64,000 nucleotides of DNA from a bacterium (GTDB taxonomy: Bacteria > Myxococcota_A > Bradymonadia > UBA7976 > UBA1532). Shown here piece after piece: positions 1 through 7,679 of the stretch (the stretch's first letter is position 1; each line of letters starts with the position of its first letter). Below the pieces are notes generated by a model that made no database searches, was not told the origin of the DNA, and was given only the letters and a program-made list of their open reading frames with translations. The stretch is from positions 1 through 64,000 of the forward strand of contig JAUHYW010000027.1 of NCBI GenBank assembly GCA_030426085.1. The letters are read 5' to 3'. Made by a program: the position numbers and the translations under genes.

Positions 1-290
1 CCGACTGGGTGGCGGGACCTCGATGAAGTCATCACACGGACCCCCGACTCGGTCAGATCCCCGCGACGAGGTCTTCACGCTCGACCCCGACTGGGTGGCC
101 GGACCTCGACGAGGTCTTCACGCTCCACTCGCTTGGGGGCCGGACCTCGATGAGGTCATCACACGGGCCCCCGACTCGGTCAGACCCCCGGGACGAGGCC
201 TTCACGCTGGGCCTGGCTCGGTCACCACGCCTCGACGAGGCCTTCACGCTCAACCTGACTCGGTCACCACCCCTCGACGCGGCCATCGCG
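1..290. repeat. Degenerate 42-43 bp tandem repeat, about 6.5 units
   Basis: Seven partial or whole copies of one unit follow each other. Landmarks such as CCGACTSGGT recur at 1, 44, 87, about 128, 171, 213 and 255, giving periods of 43, 43, 41-42, 42 and 42 bp. The most conserved core reads roughly CGACGAGGTCTTCACGCTC. The first periods are 43 bp, so no reading frame stays open as a peptide repeat, although a 14-residue frame (Asp-Glu-Val-Phe-Thr-Leu) can be read in single units. The array begins at the window edge and may continue to the left. It could be a minisatellite or the decayed end of a repeat-protein gene. Confidence 0.85.
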
Positions 291-429
291 CGGGCGCTCG
301 ACGCGTGGGCGCGCCTCGGCGAGCCCGACCCGCCGGGCAGCGCCTCGTCGACGCTCCTCGTCGGGGCCATCCCAGCGCACCGGAGCTGGTTCGAGGGCGC
401 CATCGAGCCCATCACGCCGCGCGCGGGTC

Positions 430-665
430 GCAGGCGGCGCCCGTCACCGCAGCGGGCGGGCGGCTCGGCGCAGGCCCCGGCGGCGCCGCAGAGCAGATGC
501 CCGTCGCACGCCCCGCCGCAGCCGGCGTCGCCGCACACCCGCTCGCCGCAGTCGGGCAGGCAGGCCGGCGCGGCCGGGCTCAGAAAGCGCGGGCGAGGAA
601 GTCGACGATCGACGAGCAGGCGCTGGGGGGGTGCCAGGCGTCCCGGAGCGCCTGTCCGTATGCGG
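430..665 (-). pseudogene. Decayed Cys-rich secreted-protein fragment
   Basis: Read on the minus strand, one frame gives a plausible segment ending in SIVDFLARAF and a stop at about 580. The next frame then continues with CLPDCGERVCGDAGCGG, the cysteine pattern (C-P-x-C-x3-x-CG-x-x-GCGG) typical of secreted proteins in Myxococcota. Joining the two needs a one-base slip near 583-590, so I read this as a frameshifted remnant. No start codon with a ribosome binding site is evident. The plus strand around 270-420 could encode a short helical fragment that I do not recognise. Nothing else is seen between 300 and the ptuA promoter. Confidence 0.3.
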
Positions 666-688
666 GCTTCCACCGGCGGTAGGATGCC

Positions 689-737
689 GCGGGCGGCTTC
701 CCCTCACCCCCCCGCGCTGCTAGGCTCGCCGCGCCCC
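689..737 (+). repeat. Left copy of 49 bp direct repeat flanking the Septu-like module
   Basis: This copy matches 3054-3102 at about 43 of 49 positions in the same orientation. It contains the whole -35/-10 region described at 698-726. The pair brackets ptuA and ptuB exactly: one copy lies just before ptuA and the other just before polA. Confidence 0.75.
698..726 (+). promoter_or_regulatory. Predicted promoter of ptuAB
   Basis: TTCCCC (698-703), a 17 bp spacer and TAGGCT (721-726) form a sigma70-like promoter about 44 bp before ptuA. The same hexamers and spacing occur before polA at 3064-3092. Confidence 0.5.
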
Positions 738-769
738 GGGTGCCCACGGATCGACCGGGGCAGGAGAAG

Positions 770-2197
770 ATGTCGATGTATCTCGAACGGCTGCGGCTCA
801 CCGGCATCAAGTGCTTCGACGAGATCGAGATCGGGCTGTCGCGCGCGGCAGACGACAGCGCCGACCGGCAGGCCAACTGGAACGTGATCATCGGCGACAA
901 CGGTCAGGGCAAGAGCACGTTGCTGCAGGCGGCGGCGGCGTGCCTGGTCGACGAGGCGACGGCGAGCAAGCTGCTCCGACTCGACGGGTGGGTGCGGCGG
1001 CGTGAAGGCGCTCCCCGGATCGGGACGATCGAGGTCGAGATCGAGCAGACGGCGGGTGACAAACAGGCAGGTCGGCCGCCGAAGGAGGACCGTACGCGCT
1101 ACCGGGTGAGCTACGCGGTCGTCGACGGCGAGACCGAGATCGATCGCGGGGGGCACACCCAGTTCATCGCGGCGCCGACGCTCATCGAGCCCGGTCCGGA
1201 TGACGTAGAGCTGTTCGGCGACGATGTGGCCGCCCGGGTCGACGAGCTCGACTTCGTCAAGCGCAATGCCTTCGCCCAGACCAGGCGCGAGGGCAACGGC
1301 TGGCTCGGCCTGGGGTACGGCCCGTTCCGCCGGCAGTCGGGCTTCTCCAGCAAAGCGGCGAAGGTCGAGAAGAATCAGGAGCGGCGCTTCCTGACGTTGT
1401 TCGACGAGGGCGCCGCCCTGTACGACAGCGCGACCTGGCTCGAGGAGCTGAAGCGTAAGGCCGACAGCAGTCCGGAGGAGAGCCCGACCCGCGCGACCCT
1501 CGACGAGGTCAAGGCGCTCGTCGTCGAGCTGCTGCCCGAGATCGGGGAGGTCCATCTGGACGACGGGCTCGGCTTCACCTGGCGGGGCCGCGCCTCGACC
1601 CTGGAAGGCCTCAGCGACGGCTACCGCAGCATGTTCGTGCTGCTCGTCGATCTGTTGCGCTGGGCCGACTTCCACCGCGGAACTTCGGAAACCCCGCTGC
1701 GCGACATGCGCGGCGTCGTGCTCATCGATGAGATCGACGCCCACCTGCACCCCCGATGGCAGCGGGAGGTCGGCTTCCTGCTCACGAAGGCCTTCCCCCG
1801 CTTGCAGTTCGTGGTGACGACCCACAGCCCCTACGTGGCGATGGCCGCCGGCCCCCGCGCGCTTCACGTCCTGCGAACGGACGCCGACGCGGTGCGGCTC
1901 GACGACCATGCACCGTCGGTGCGGGGGTGGAGCATCGGGCGGGTCCTCGAGGCGTTGTTCGAGGTGGACGGGCAGACCGATCCCGAGACGACCCGCTACC
2001 TGGAGGAGCACGACGCGCTGCGCCAGCGCGAGCGACACGGCGCGCTGACACTCGAGCAGGCCGCCCGCTTCGCCGAGCTGGAGGCAATCCTGCGCGAGCG
2101 CCGCCAGGGGGAGTCGGACGATCCCCGGGGGCAGGCGCTGCACCGGGACGTGCGGTTCCTGCTGGACGAGCTGGAGAAGCGGCGTGCTGAGGGTTGA
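770..2197 (+). CDS. ptuA: PtuA-like SMC/ABC-type ATPase, Septu-like defence
   Basis: This is a 475-residue ATPase of the OLD/RecF/SMC-head type used as PtuA in Septu anti-phage systems. An N-terminal strand (YLERLRLTGIKCFDEI) leads to Walker A GDNGQGKST at residues 42-50. The ABC signature LSDGYRSMF is near 281-289, Walker B LIDEID has Asp320/Glu321, and the switch THSP is at 351-354. The region between Walker A and the signature is a compact helical insert rather than a long coiled coil. AGGAG at 762-766 precedes two in-frame ATGs, at 770 (3 nt spacing) and 776 (9 nt spacing), so 776 is an equally good start. The stop overlaps ptuB by 14 nt, which implies coupled translation. Family knowledge predicts that it acts with PtuB to cut DNA or RNA during phage attack. 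No reverse transcriptase is present, so this is not a retron. Confidence 0.75.
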   Translation: MSMYLERLRLTGIKCFDEIEIGLSRAADDSADRQANWNVIIGDNGQGKSTLLQAAAACLVDEATASKLLRLDGWVRRREGAPRIGTIEVEIEQTAGDKQAGRPPKEDRTRYRVSYAVVDGETEIDRGGHTQFIAAPTLIEPGPDDVELFGDDVAARVDELDFVKRNAFAQTRREGNGWLGLGYGPFRRQSGFSSKAAKVEKNQERRFLTLFDEGAALYDSATWLEELKRKADSSPEESPTRATLDEVKALVVELLPEIGEVHLDDGLGFTWRGRASTLEGLSDGYRSMFVLLVDLLRWADFHRGTSETPLRDMRGVVLIDEIDAHLHPRWQREVGFLLTKAFPRLQFVVTTHSPYVAMAAGPRALHVLRTDADAVRLDDHAPSVRGWSIGRVLEALFEVDGQTDPETTRYLEEHDALRQRERHGALTLEQAARFAELEAILRERRQGESDDPRGQALHRDVRFLLDELEKRRAEG

Positions 2198-3002
2198 CCG
2201 ACCCGGCCTCGACGAAGAGACGACCGCCACGCTGACCGCCCGCGCCGAGGCGGTGACCGAAGAGACGAGCGCCGGCGCCGAGTGGGCGGCCTTCAAGGCG
2301 GAGGCGCCCGGCGCGGTCACGGCCCTCAAGGACGCGCTCGGGCGCCTGTCGGCGGGCAAGTGCGTGTACTGCGACTGGCTCGAAGGCACTCAGATCGAGC
2401 ACCACTGGCCCAAGTCACCGCACCCGAAGCTCAACGCCGGGCGGGGCACGCCGACCCGGATGTACGCCTGGGACAACCTGCTGTGGTCGTGTGCCATCTG
2501 CAATGGCTTCGAGTGCAAGGGCAGCCACATGGCATGGGACGCCGACGACGCGCCGATGCTGATGGACCCGTCGCGGGGCGCTCAGGATCCGCTGCGGCTG
2601 CTCGACTTCGAGGTGGACCCCGACTCGGTGGACTTCGGCAAGGTCTCGGCCGCCCTGCCGCCCGGCTCATCCGACGGGGACCGCGGCGCCTACACGGTCC
2701 GCCGGCTCAAGCTCAACCTGAGGGCCGATCTGCTGCGAGAGCGGCGGCGCAGCATCGATGAGTTCCTGCTCGTCGAGGCCACCATCCACGAGTTCGGCCC
2801 GGACTTCGAGCTGCCCGAGGGGCGCTCGCTGCGGGGCCGCATGCGCAGCCTGCTCGCGCCGGAGAGCGCGCACCTCGGCCCCATCCGGCAGATTCTCCAG
2901 CGCGCGCCCGACCGCTGGACCCGCATCGTGGCCCTGGTGCCCGAGGTGGCCGAGCTGGCCGCGCCGTGGAACCGGCCGGCGTTCGAGCCGCCCGCCGGCT
3001 GA
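2184..3002 (+). CDS. ptuB: PtuB-like HNH endonuclease, Septu-like defence
   Basis: A 272-residue protein with a zinc-finger HNH nuclease core: C60-x2-C63 (CVYC), then IEHHW with His73/His74, then N98 and C103-x2-C106 (NLLWSCAICN). This CxxC-H-H-N-CxxC arrangement is the one found in PtuB and McrA-like nucleases. The GTG start lies inside the end of ptuA, with GGAG at 2173-2176 seven nt upstream. The roughly 150 residues after the HNH core are helical and have no motif I know. Paired with an overlapping ATPase gene, the likely role is the effector nuclease of a Septu-like system. A stand-alone ATPase/HNH restriction pair of another family cannot be excluded. Confidence 0.72.
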   Translation: MLRVDRPGLDEETTATLTARAEAVTEETSAGAEWAAFKAEAPGAVTALKDALGRLSAGKCVYCDWLEGTQIEHHWPKSPHPKLNAGRGTPTRMYAWDNLLWSCAICNGFECKGSHMAWDADDAPMLMDPSRGAQDPLRLLDFEVDPDSVDFGKVSAALPPGSSDGDRGAYTVRRLKLNLRADLLRERRRSIDEFLLVEATIHEFGPDFELPEGRSLRGRMRSLLAPESAHLGPIRQILQRAPDRWTRIVALVPEVAELAAPWNRPAFEPPAG

Positions 3003-3053
3003 TCCCGCCCGCTCGCGCTCTGCCGCCTCCGGTCTCCCGCCGTCGGCACCCCC

Positions 3054-3102
3054 CGCGGGCCGCTTCCCCTCGCCCGTCGGCGCTGCTAGGCTCCCCGCGC
3101 CC
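3054..3102 (+). repeat. Right copy of 49 bp direct repeat, at polA promoter
   Basis: This is the partner of 689-737, differing at about six positions. It carries the polA promoter hexamers. The direct orientation and placement suggest duplication of the polA upstream region around the inserted defence module. Confidence 0.75.
3064..3092 (+). promoter_or_regulatory. Predicted promoter of polA
   Basis: TTCCCC (3064-3069), 17 bp and TAGGCT (3087-3092), identical in hexamers and spacing to the ptuA promoter. The predicted transcript start is about 20 bp before the ATG at 3120. Confidence 0.5.
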
Positions 3103-3119
3103 ACGATGCCGAGGAGTCC

Positions 3120-5825
3120 ATGAGCGACCCGCAGACCCTGTACCTCGTCGACGGCGCCGGTTTCATCTTCCGGGCCTACTTCGCCATCCGCAGCGCGATG
3201 ACCGCCAGCGACGGCACGCCGACCAACGCGGTGTACGGCTTCACCCGGCTGCTCATCAACGTGCTGCGCGACCGGGAGCCGAGCCACGTCGCGGTCGTGT
3301 TCGACCCCTCGGGCGGCACGTTCCGCAATGAGATCTACGCCGAGTACAAGGCCAACCGCAGCGAGCCGCCCGACGATCTGCGGCCGCAGTTCGCGCTGTG
3401 CCGGGAGGCGGTGACCGCGCTGGGCATCCCGTCGATCGTGGTCGACGACTACGAGGCGGACGACGTCATCGGGACCCTGGCCAACGAGTGGGTGGGCAGC
3501 GCCGGCGAGGGGCAGGATCGACGGGCGCTCATCGTGACCGCCGACAAGGATCTGATGCAGCTCGTCACCGACAAGATCAGCTTGTGGGACGGCAAGGAGA
3601 AGGAGAGCGATCGGGCGGCGGTCATCGAGAAGTTCGGGGTGCCGCCGGAGACGGTCGCCGACGCGCTGGGGCTGGCCGGCGACAGCTCGGACAACATCCC
3701 CGGGGTGCCCGGCATCGGGCTGAAGACGGCGGCCAAGCTGCTCCAGCAGTACGGGACGATGGACGTGCTGCTCCAGGAGTCGGGCTCGATCAAGGGCAAG
3801 CGGGGCGAGAACCTGCGGAAGTTCGCCGATCAGGCGCGGCTGTCGCGGCGGCTGGCGACCATCGCCCTCGACGCGCCGGTCGATCTCGACTTCGAGGGCA
3901 TCAAGCGCACCCCGCCCGATCCCGACGTGCTCAGCGAGTTCCTGCGGCGGCTGAACTTCAAGCGGTTCCTCAAGGAGTTCGGCCTCGAGGATCACGTCGT
4001 CTCGAAGGTCGACGTCGATCGGGGGGGCTACCGCACTATCACGACGCGGGCGGGGCTGGACGAGGTGATCGCCGCGGTGCGGGCCGCCGGGCGGATGTGC
4101 ATCGACCTCGAGACGACGAGCCTGTCGGCCCTCGACGCGCAGATCGTGGGCTTCGCGGTGGCCTGGGCCGCGGGCGAGTCGGCCTACATCCCGGTGGGGC
4201 ACACCTACGAGGGCGCGCCGGCGCAGCTCGATGTGCAGGCGGTGGCCGATGCGCTGCGGCCGCTCCTCGAGGATCCGGGCTTTCCGAAGTACGCCCAGAA
4301 CGGCAAGTACGAGTGGCAGGTGCTCGGCGAGGCGCTGGGCATCGGTCTGAAGGGGCTGGCCTGCGATACGATGCTGGCGGCGTATCTGCTCGATCCCGGG
4401 CGGCGGCAGTTCAGCCTCGACGAGCTGGCGGTCGACGTGCTGGGCCACAAGATGATCAGCTTCAAGGACGTCACCGGCACCAAGGGCGCCGAGGCCCACT
4501 TCGCGCTGGTCAACCTCGACGCGGCGACGAAGTACGCCGGGGAGGACGCCGACATCACCCTGCGGCTGGCGGACGATCTGCTGCCCAAGCTGCGCGAGAG
4601 CAAGCTGGTCGAGGTCAACGAGACCATCGAGCTGCCGCTCATCCCGGTCATCGGGCGCATGGAGCTCAACGGCATCCGCATCGATCCCGACAAGCTGCGG
4701 GCGCAGTCGGCGCGCTACACCGAGCGGCTGGAGGCGCTGACCGCCGAGATCCACGAGATCGCGGGGGAGGCGTTCAACATCGACAGCCCCAAGCAGCTCC
4801 AGGCGATCTTGTTCGAGAAGCTCGAGCTGCCGACGCAGAAGAAGACCCAGACCGGGTTCAGCACGGACGCCCAGGTGCTCAATCAGCTCGCCGCGCTGCA
4901 CCCGCTGCCGGCGAAGATCCTCGACTATCGGCACCTCGCCAAGCTCAAGGGCACCTACCTCGATACGCTGCCCGAGCTGATCCACCCCCGCACCGGGCGG
5001 CTGCACAGCAGCATCCGGCAGGCGGTGGCGGCGACGGGGCGGCTGGCGAGCAGCGACCCCAACTTGCAGAACATCCCGGTGCGCACGACCGAGGGGCGCG
5101 AGATCCGGGAGGCGTTCATCGCGGCCGAGGGCTGCAAGCTGCTGTCGGCGGACTACTCCCAGATCGAGCTGCGGCTGCTGGCCCACTACTCGGATGATCC
5201 GGGGCTGGTGGGCAGCTTCCGCGACGGGGCCGACGTGCACCGGCGCACGGCGGCCGATGTGTTCGAGGTGCCCGAGGCCGAGGTGACGTCCGATCAGCGG
5301 CGCACGGCGAAGTCGGTGAACTTCGGGCTGATGTACGGGATGAGCGCCTTCCGCCTGAGCAATGATCTGCGCATCCCCCAGGGCGAGGCCCGCAAGATCA
5401 TCAAGCGCTACTTCAAGCGCTACGGGGGGGTGAAGCGCTACTTCGACGAGGCGGTCGAGACGGCCCGCGAGACGAAGAAGGCGACGACGCTGTTCGGGCG
5501 CACCCGGCACCTCTCGCAGATCAAGTCGCGCAGCTTCAACCTGCGGCAGCAGCAGGAGCGGCTGGCGATCAACACCCCGATCCAGGGCACGGCGGCCGAC
5601 ATCCTCAAGCTGGCGATGCTGGCCTGCGATCGGGCGCTGCGCGACGAGGGGCTGGCGACGAAGATGCTGCTGACGGTGCACGATGAGCTGGTCTTCGAGG
5701 TGCCCGAGGCCGAGGCCGAGGTGGTGCCGGGGCTGGTCAAGGCCGCGATGGAAGGCGTCGTCGAGTTGAAGGTGCCGCTGGTCGTCGAGGTGGGCATCGG
5801 CGACAATTGGGCCGAGATCCACTGA
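3120..5825 (+). CDS. polA: DNA polymerase I
   Basis: 901 residues with the full three-part family A layout. A 5'-3' flap exonuclease lies at about 1-300 (YLVDGAGFIFRAY, EADDVIGTLA, GDSSDNIPGVPGIG). It is followed by a 3'-5' exonuclease-like domain at about 310-500 and the polymerase domain at about 510-901. Polymerase motif A is DYSQIELR (Asp678), motif B starts at Arg727 with Lys731, and motif C is VHDELVFE (His854/Asp855); all are intact. In the proofreading domain Exo I (Asp329, Glu331) and Exo III (Tyr472, Asp476) are kept. The Exo II aspartate (Asp424 in E. coli) is a glutamate, Glu398 (GKYEW). Proofreading may therefore be weakened. The protein works in Okazaki-fragment maturation and repair. 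GAGGAG at 3111-3116 precedes the start. Confidence 0.98.
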   Translation: MSDPQTLYLVDGAGFIFRAYFAIRSAMTASDGTPTNAVYGFTRLLINVLRDREPSHVAVVFDPSGGTFRNEIYAEYKANRSEPPDDLRPQFALCREAVTALGIPSIVVDDYEADDVIGTLANEWVGSAGEGQDRRALIVTADKDLMQLVTDKISLWDGKEKESDRAAVIEKFGVPPETVADALGLAGDSSDNIPGVPGIGLKTAAKLLQQYGTMDVLLQESGSIKGKRGENLRKFADQARLSRRLATIALDAPVDLDFEGIKRTPPDPDVLSEFLRRLNFKRFLKEFGLEDHVVSKVDVDRGGYRTITTRAGLDEVIAAVRAAGRMCIDLETTSLSALDAQIVGFAVAWAAGESAYIPVGHTYEGAPAQLDVQAVADALRPLLEDPGFPKYAQNGKYEWQVLGEALGIGLKGLACDTMLAAYLLDPGRRQFSLDELAVDVLGHKMISFKDVTGTKGAEAHFALVNLDAATKYAGEDADITLRLADDLLPKLRESKLVEVNETIELPLIPVIGRMELNGIRIDPDKLRAQSARYTERLEALTAEIHEIAGEAFNIDSPKQLQAILFEKLELPTQKKTQTGFSTDAQVLNQLAALHPLPAKILDYRHLAKLKGTYLDTLPELIHPRTGRLHSSIRQAVAATGRLASSDPNLQNIPVRTTEGREIREAFIAAEGCKLLSADYSQIELRLLAHYSDDPGLVGSFRDGADVHRRTAADVFEVPEAEVTSDQRRTAKSVNFGLMYGMSAFRLSNDLRIPQGEARKIIKRYFKRYGGVKRYFDEAVETARETKKATTLFGRTRHLSQIKSRSFNLRQQQERLAINTPIQGTAADILKLAMLACDRALRDEGLATKMLLTVHDELVFEVPEAEAEVVPGLVKAAMEGVVELKVPLVVEVGIGDNWAEIH

Positions 5826-5836
5826 GGAGGCAGGCC

Positions 5837-7666
5837 GTGGCCGAGAGCGTCGCCGCCACCGACAACCCGCTGGCGCTTCGGGTCGCCGAACTGGAGGCGG
5901 TCGTCGCCGAGCAGGAGGACCGCCTGTCGGGCATGGCCCGCATCGCGGCCAACCTGGGCAACAGCCGCGACCCCGAGCGGGCGATGCGGGCGATGGTCAA
6001 CGAGATCTCGACCCTGCTGCACGCCGATCGCACGACGATCTACGAGCTGCGCCGGGGCGAGGGCGTCCTGCGGGGGCTGGCGGTGCAGGACGAGCACAGC
6101 CTCGAGGTCGGCATCCCGGTGGGGGTCGGCATCGCGGGCAAGGTGGCCGCCCGGGGCAAGGCCCTCAACCTCAAGGACGCCTACCGCCACCCCGACTTCG
6201 ACCCCAAGTACGACAAGCTGACCGGCTACCGCACCCGCTCGATGCTGGTGGTGCCGATGCGCAACCCCAAGCGGCAGGTCATCGGGGTGGTGCAGGCGCT
6301 CAACAAGCGCGAGGGCTACTTCACCGTCGAGGACGAGCACCTGCTGACGGCCCTGGCGACCCAGGCCGGTATCACCCTCGAGGCGCTGCACCTCCAGCTC
6401 CGGCTCAACGTGAGCAACACCGAGCTGCGCGATCTGTCGCGGCAGCTCCGGCAGAAGGTGCGCGAGCTGGAGCTGCTCTACGACAACGAGAAGGCCATCG
6501 CCGAGGCGGAGGACGTCGATACGCTCTGCGATCGGGTGCTGCGGGTGGCGGCCCGGGTGGCGCAGTCTCAGGCGGCGGCGATCTATCTGCCCGACGAGGG
6601 GGGCTACGGTCCGACCTACATCCGGGCCCCCGAGGGGCGGGAGCACGAGCTGGAGACCATCTGCCACCTGGGCGTCGGCGAGGGCGTGCTGGGCAAGACC
6701 GCCGGGCGGGGCGAGGGCTTCGTTCTGCGGGACGGCGACTTCGAGACCGCGGGCATCCCCCGGGTGCTGGGCGGCGACTGCGGGGTGAAGGTCGACGACG
6801 CGGTGACCGCCCCGGTGATGGACGGCGATCGGGTCATCGGGGCCTTCGCCCTGGTCAACCGGCGCAGCAACGCCACCCGCGATGATCAGGCCGACCGCCG
6901 GTTGGCGGTGCTCATCGCGGGGCAGATCAGCCGGGCGGTGGTCCGCCTCGCCGAGCGGCGCGACGCGCAGGTGCGCGACCGCATGATGACCATCGGGCAC
7001 ATGCTCAGCGGTGTGCTGCACGACCTCAAGGGCCCGATGACCATCATCAGCGGCTACGCCCAGCTCATGTCGAGCACCGAGGATCCCGAGGAGCGGGACG
7101 CCATGGCGGCGTCCATCCGGCGGCAGGTGGCGCAGTTCAACGACATGACCCGCGAAGTGATGGCCTTCGCCCGCGGCGAGCGGCGGGTCTTCGCCCGCAA
7201 GGTGTACCTCGACAAGTTCGTGCGCTCGGTCACCGAGGCGCTCGAACCCGAGTTCGAGGATCGGGGGGTCGAGTTCGTGGTCGACAACCGCGCGAAGAGC
7301 ACGGCGTGGTTCGACGAGGCGAAGATGGTGCGGGTGGTGACCAACATCGCCCGCAACGCCCGGCAGGCGCTGGGGGATCACGGCACGTTCACCTGGACCC
7401 TCGAGGATCGCCCCAACGGCGGCACCCGCTTCGTCCTGGCCGACGACGGGCCGGGCATCCCCAGCGGCATCCGCCCGAAGCTGTTCGAGGCGTTCACCAC
7501 CCAGGGCAAGGAGCACGGGACCGGCCTGGGGCTGGCCATCGTGCGGCGCATCGTCGACGACCACGGGGGCTGCGTCGGCTTCGACACCGAGGACGGCCTG
7601 GGCACGACGTTCACCATCGATCTGCCGGGGCCCGAGCCGCGGCTGGAGAGCGAGGGCACGGCATGA
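5837..7666 (+). CDS. Soluble sensor histidine kinase with two GAF domains
   Basis: 609 residues with no membrane segment, so a cytosolic sensor. GAF domain 1 covers about 35-185, then a helical linker, then GAF domain 2 at about 220-375. The dimerisation/phosphoacceptor segment is HMLSGVLHDLKGP with His395. The HATPase region has an N box (NIARNARQAL, Asn507), G1 (DDGPGIP) and G2 (GTGLGLAIV) near 560. A receiver domain is absent and no response regulator is adjacent, so the partner must be elsewhere. The GTG at 5837 was chosen because GAGGAGG ends 6 nt before it. It starts 11 bp after the polA stop and is probably co-transcribed with polA. The input signal is unknown; GAF domains usually bind small molecules. 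Confidence 0.9.
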   Translation: MAESVAATDNPLALRVAELEAVVAEQEDRLSGMARIAANLGNSRDPERAMRAMVNEISTLLHADRTTIYELRRGEGVLRGLAVQDEHSLEVGIPVGVGIAGKVAARGKALNLKDAYRHPDFDPKYDKLTGYRTRSMLVVPMRNPKRQVIGVVQALNKREGYFTVEDEHLLTALATQAGITLEALHLQLRLNVSNTELRDLSRQLRQKVRELELLYDNEKAIAEAEDVDTLCDRVLRVAARVAQSQAAAIYLPDEGGYGPTYIRAPEGREHELETICHLGVGEGVLGKTAGRGEGFVLRDGDFETAGIPRVLGGDCGVKVDDAVTAPVMDGDRVIGAFALVNRRSNATRDDQADRRLAVLIAGQISRAVVRLAERRDAQVRDRMMTIGHMLSGVLHDLKGPMTIISGYAQLMSSTEDPEERDAMAASIRRQVAQFNDMTREVMAFARGERRVFARKVYLDKFVRSVTEALEPEFEDRGVEFVVDNRAKSTAWFDEAKMVRVVTNIARNARQALGDHGTFTWTLEDRPNGGTRFVLADDGPGIPSGIRPKLFEAFTTQGKEHGTGLGLAIVRRIVDDHGGCVGFDTEDGLGTTFTIDLPGPEPRLESEGTA

Positions 7667-7679
7667 GGCGGTGCGGCAG

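Noticed and set aside
1-290. CRISPR array
   Set aside because: The units touch each other with no unique constant-length spacers, there is no cas gene, and the period drifts between 42 and 43 bp.
740-3002. Retron with PtuAB effectors
   Set aside because: No reverse transcriptase and no msr/msd-like structured region lies before or after the two genes.
2667-5822. Minus-strand open frame of about 1050 codons
   Set aside because: Antisense to polA, whose motifs are complete.
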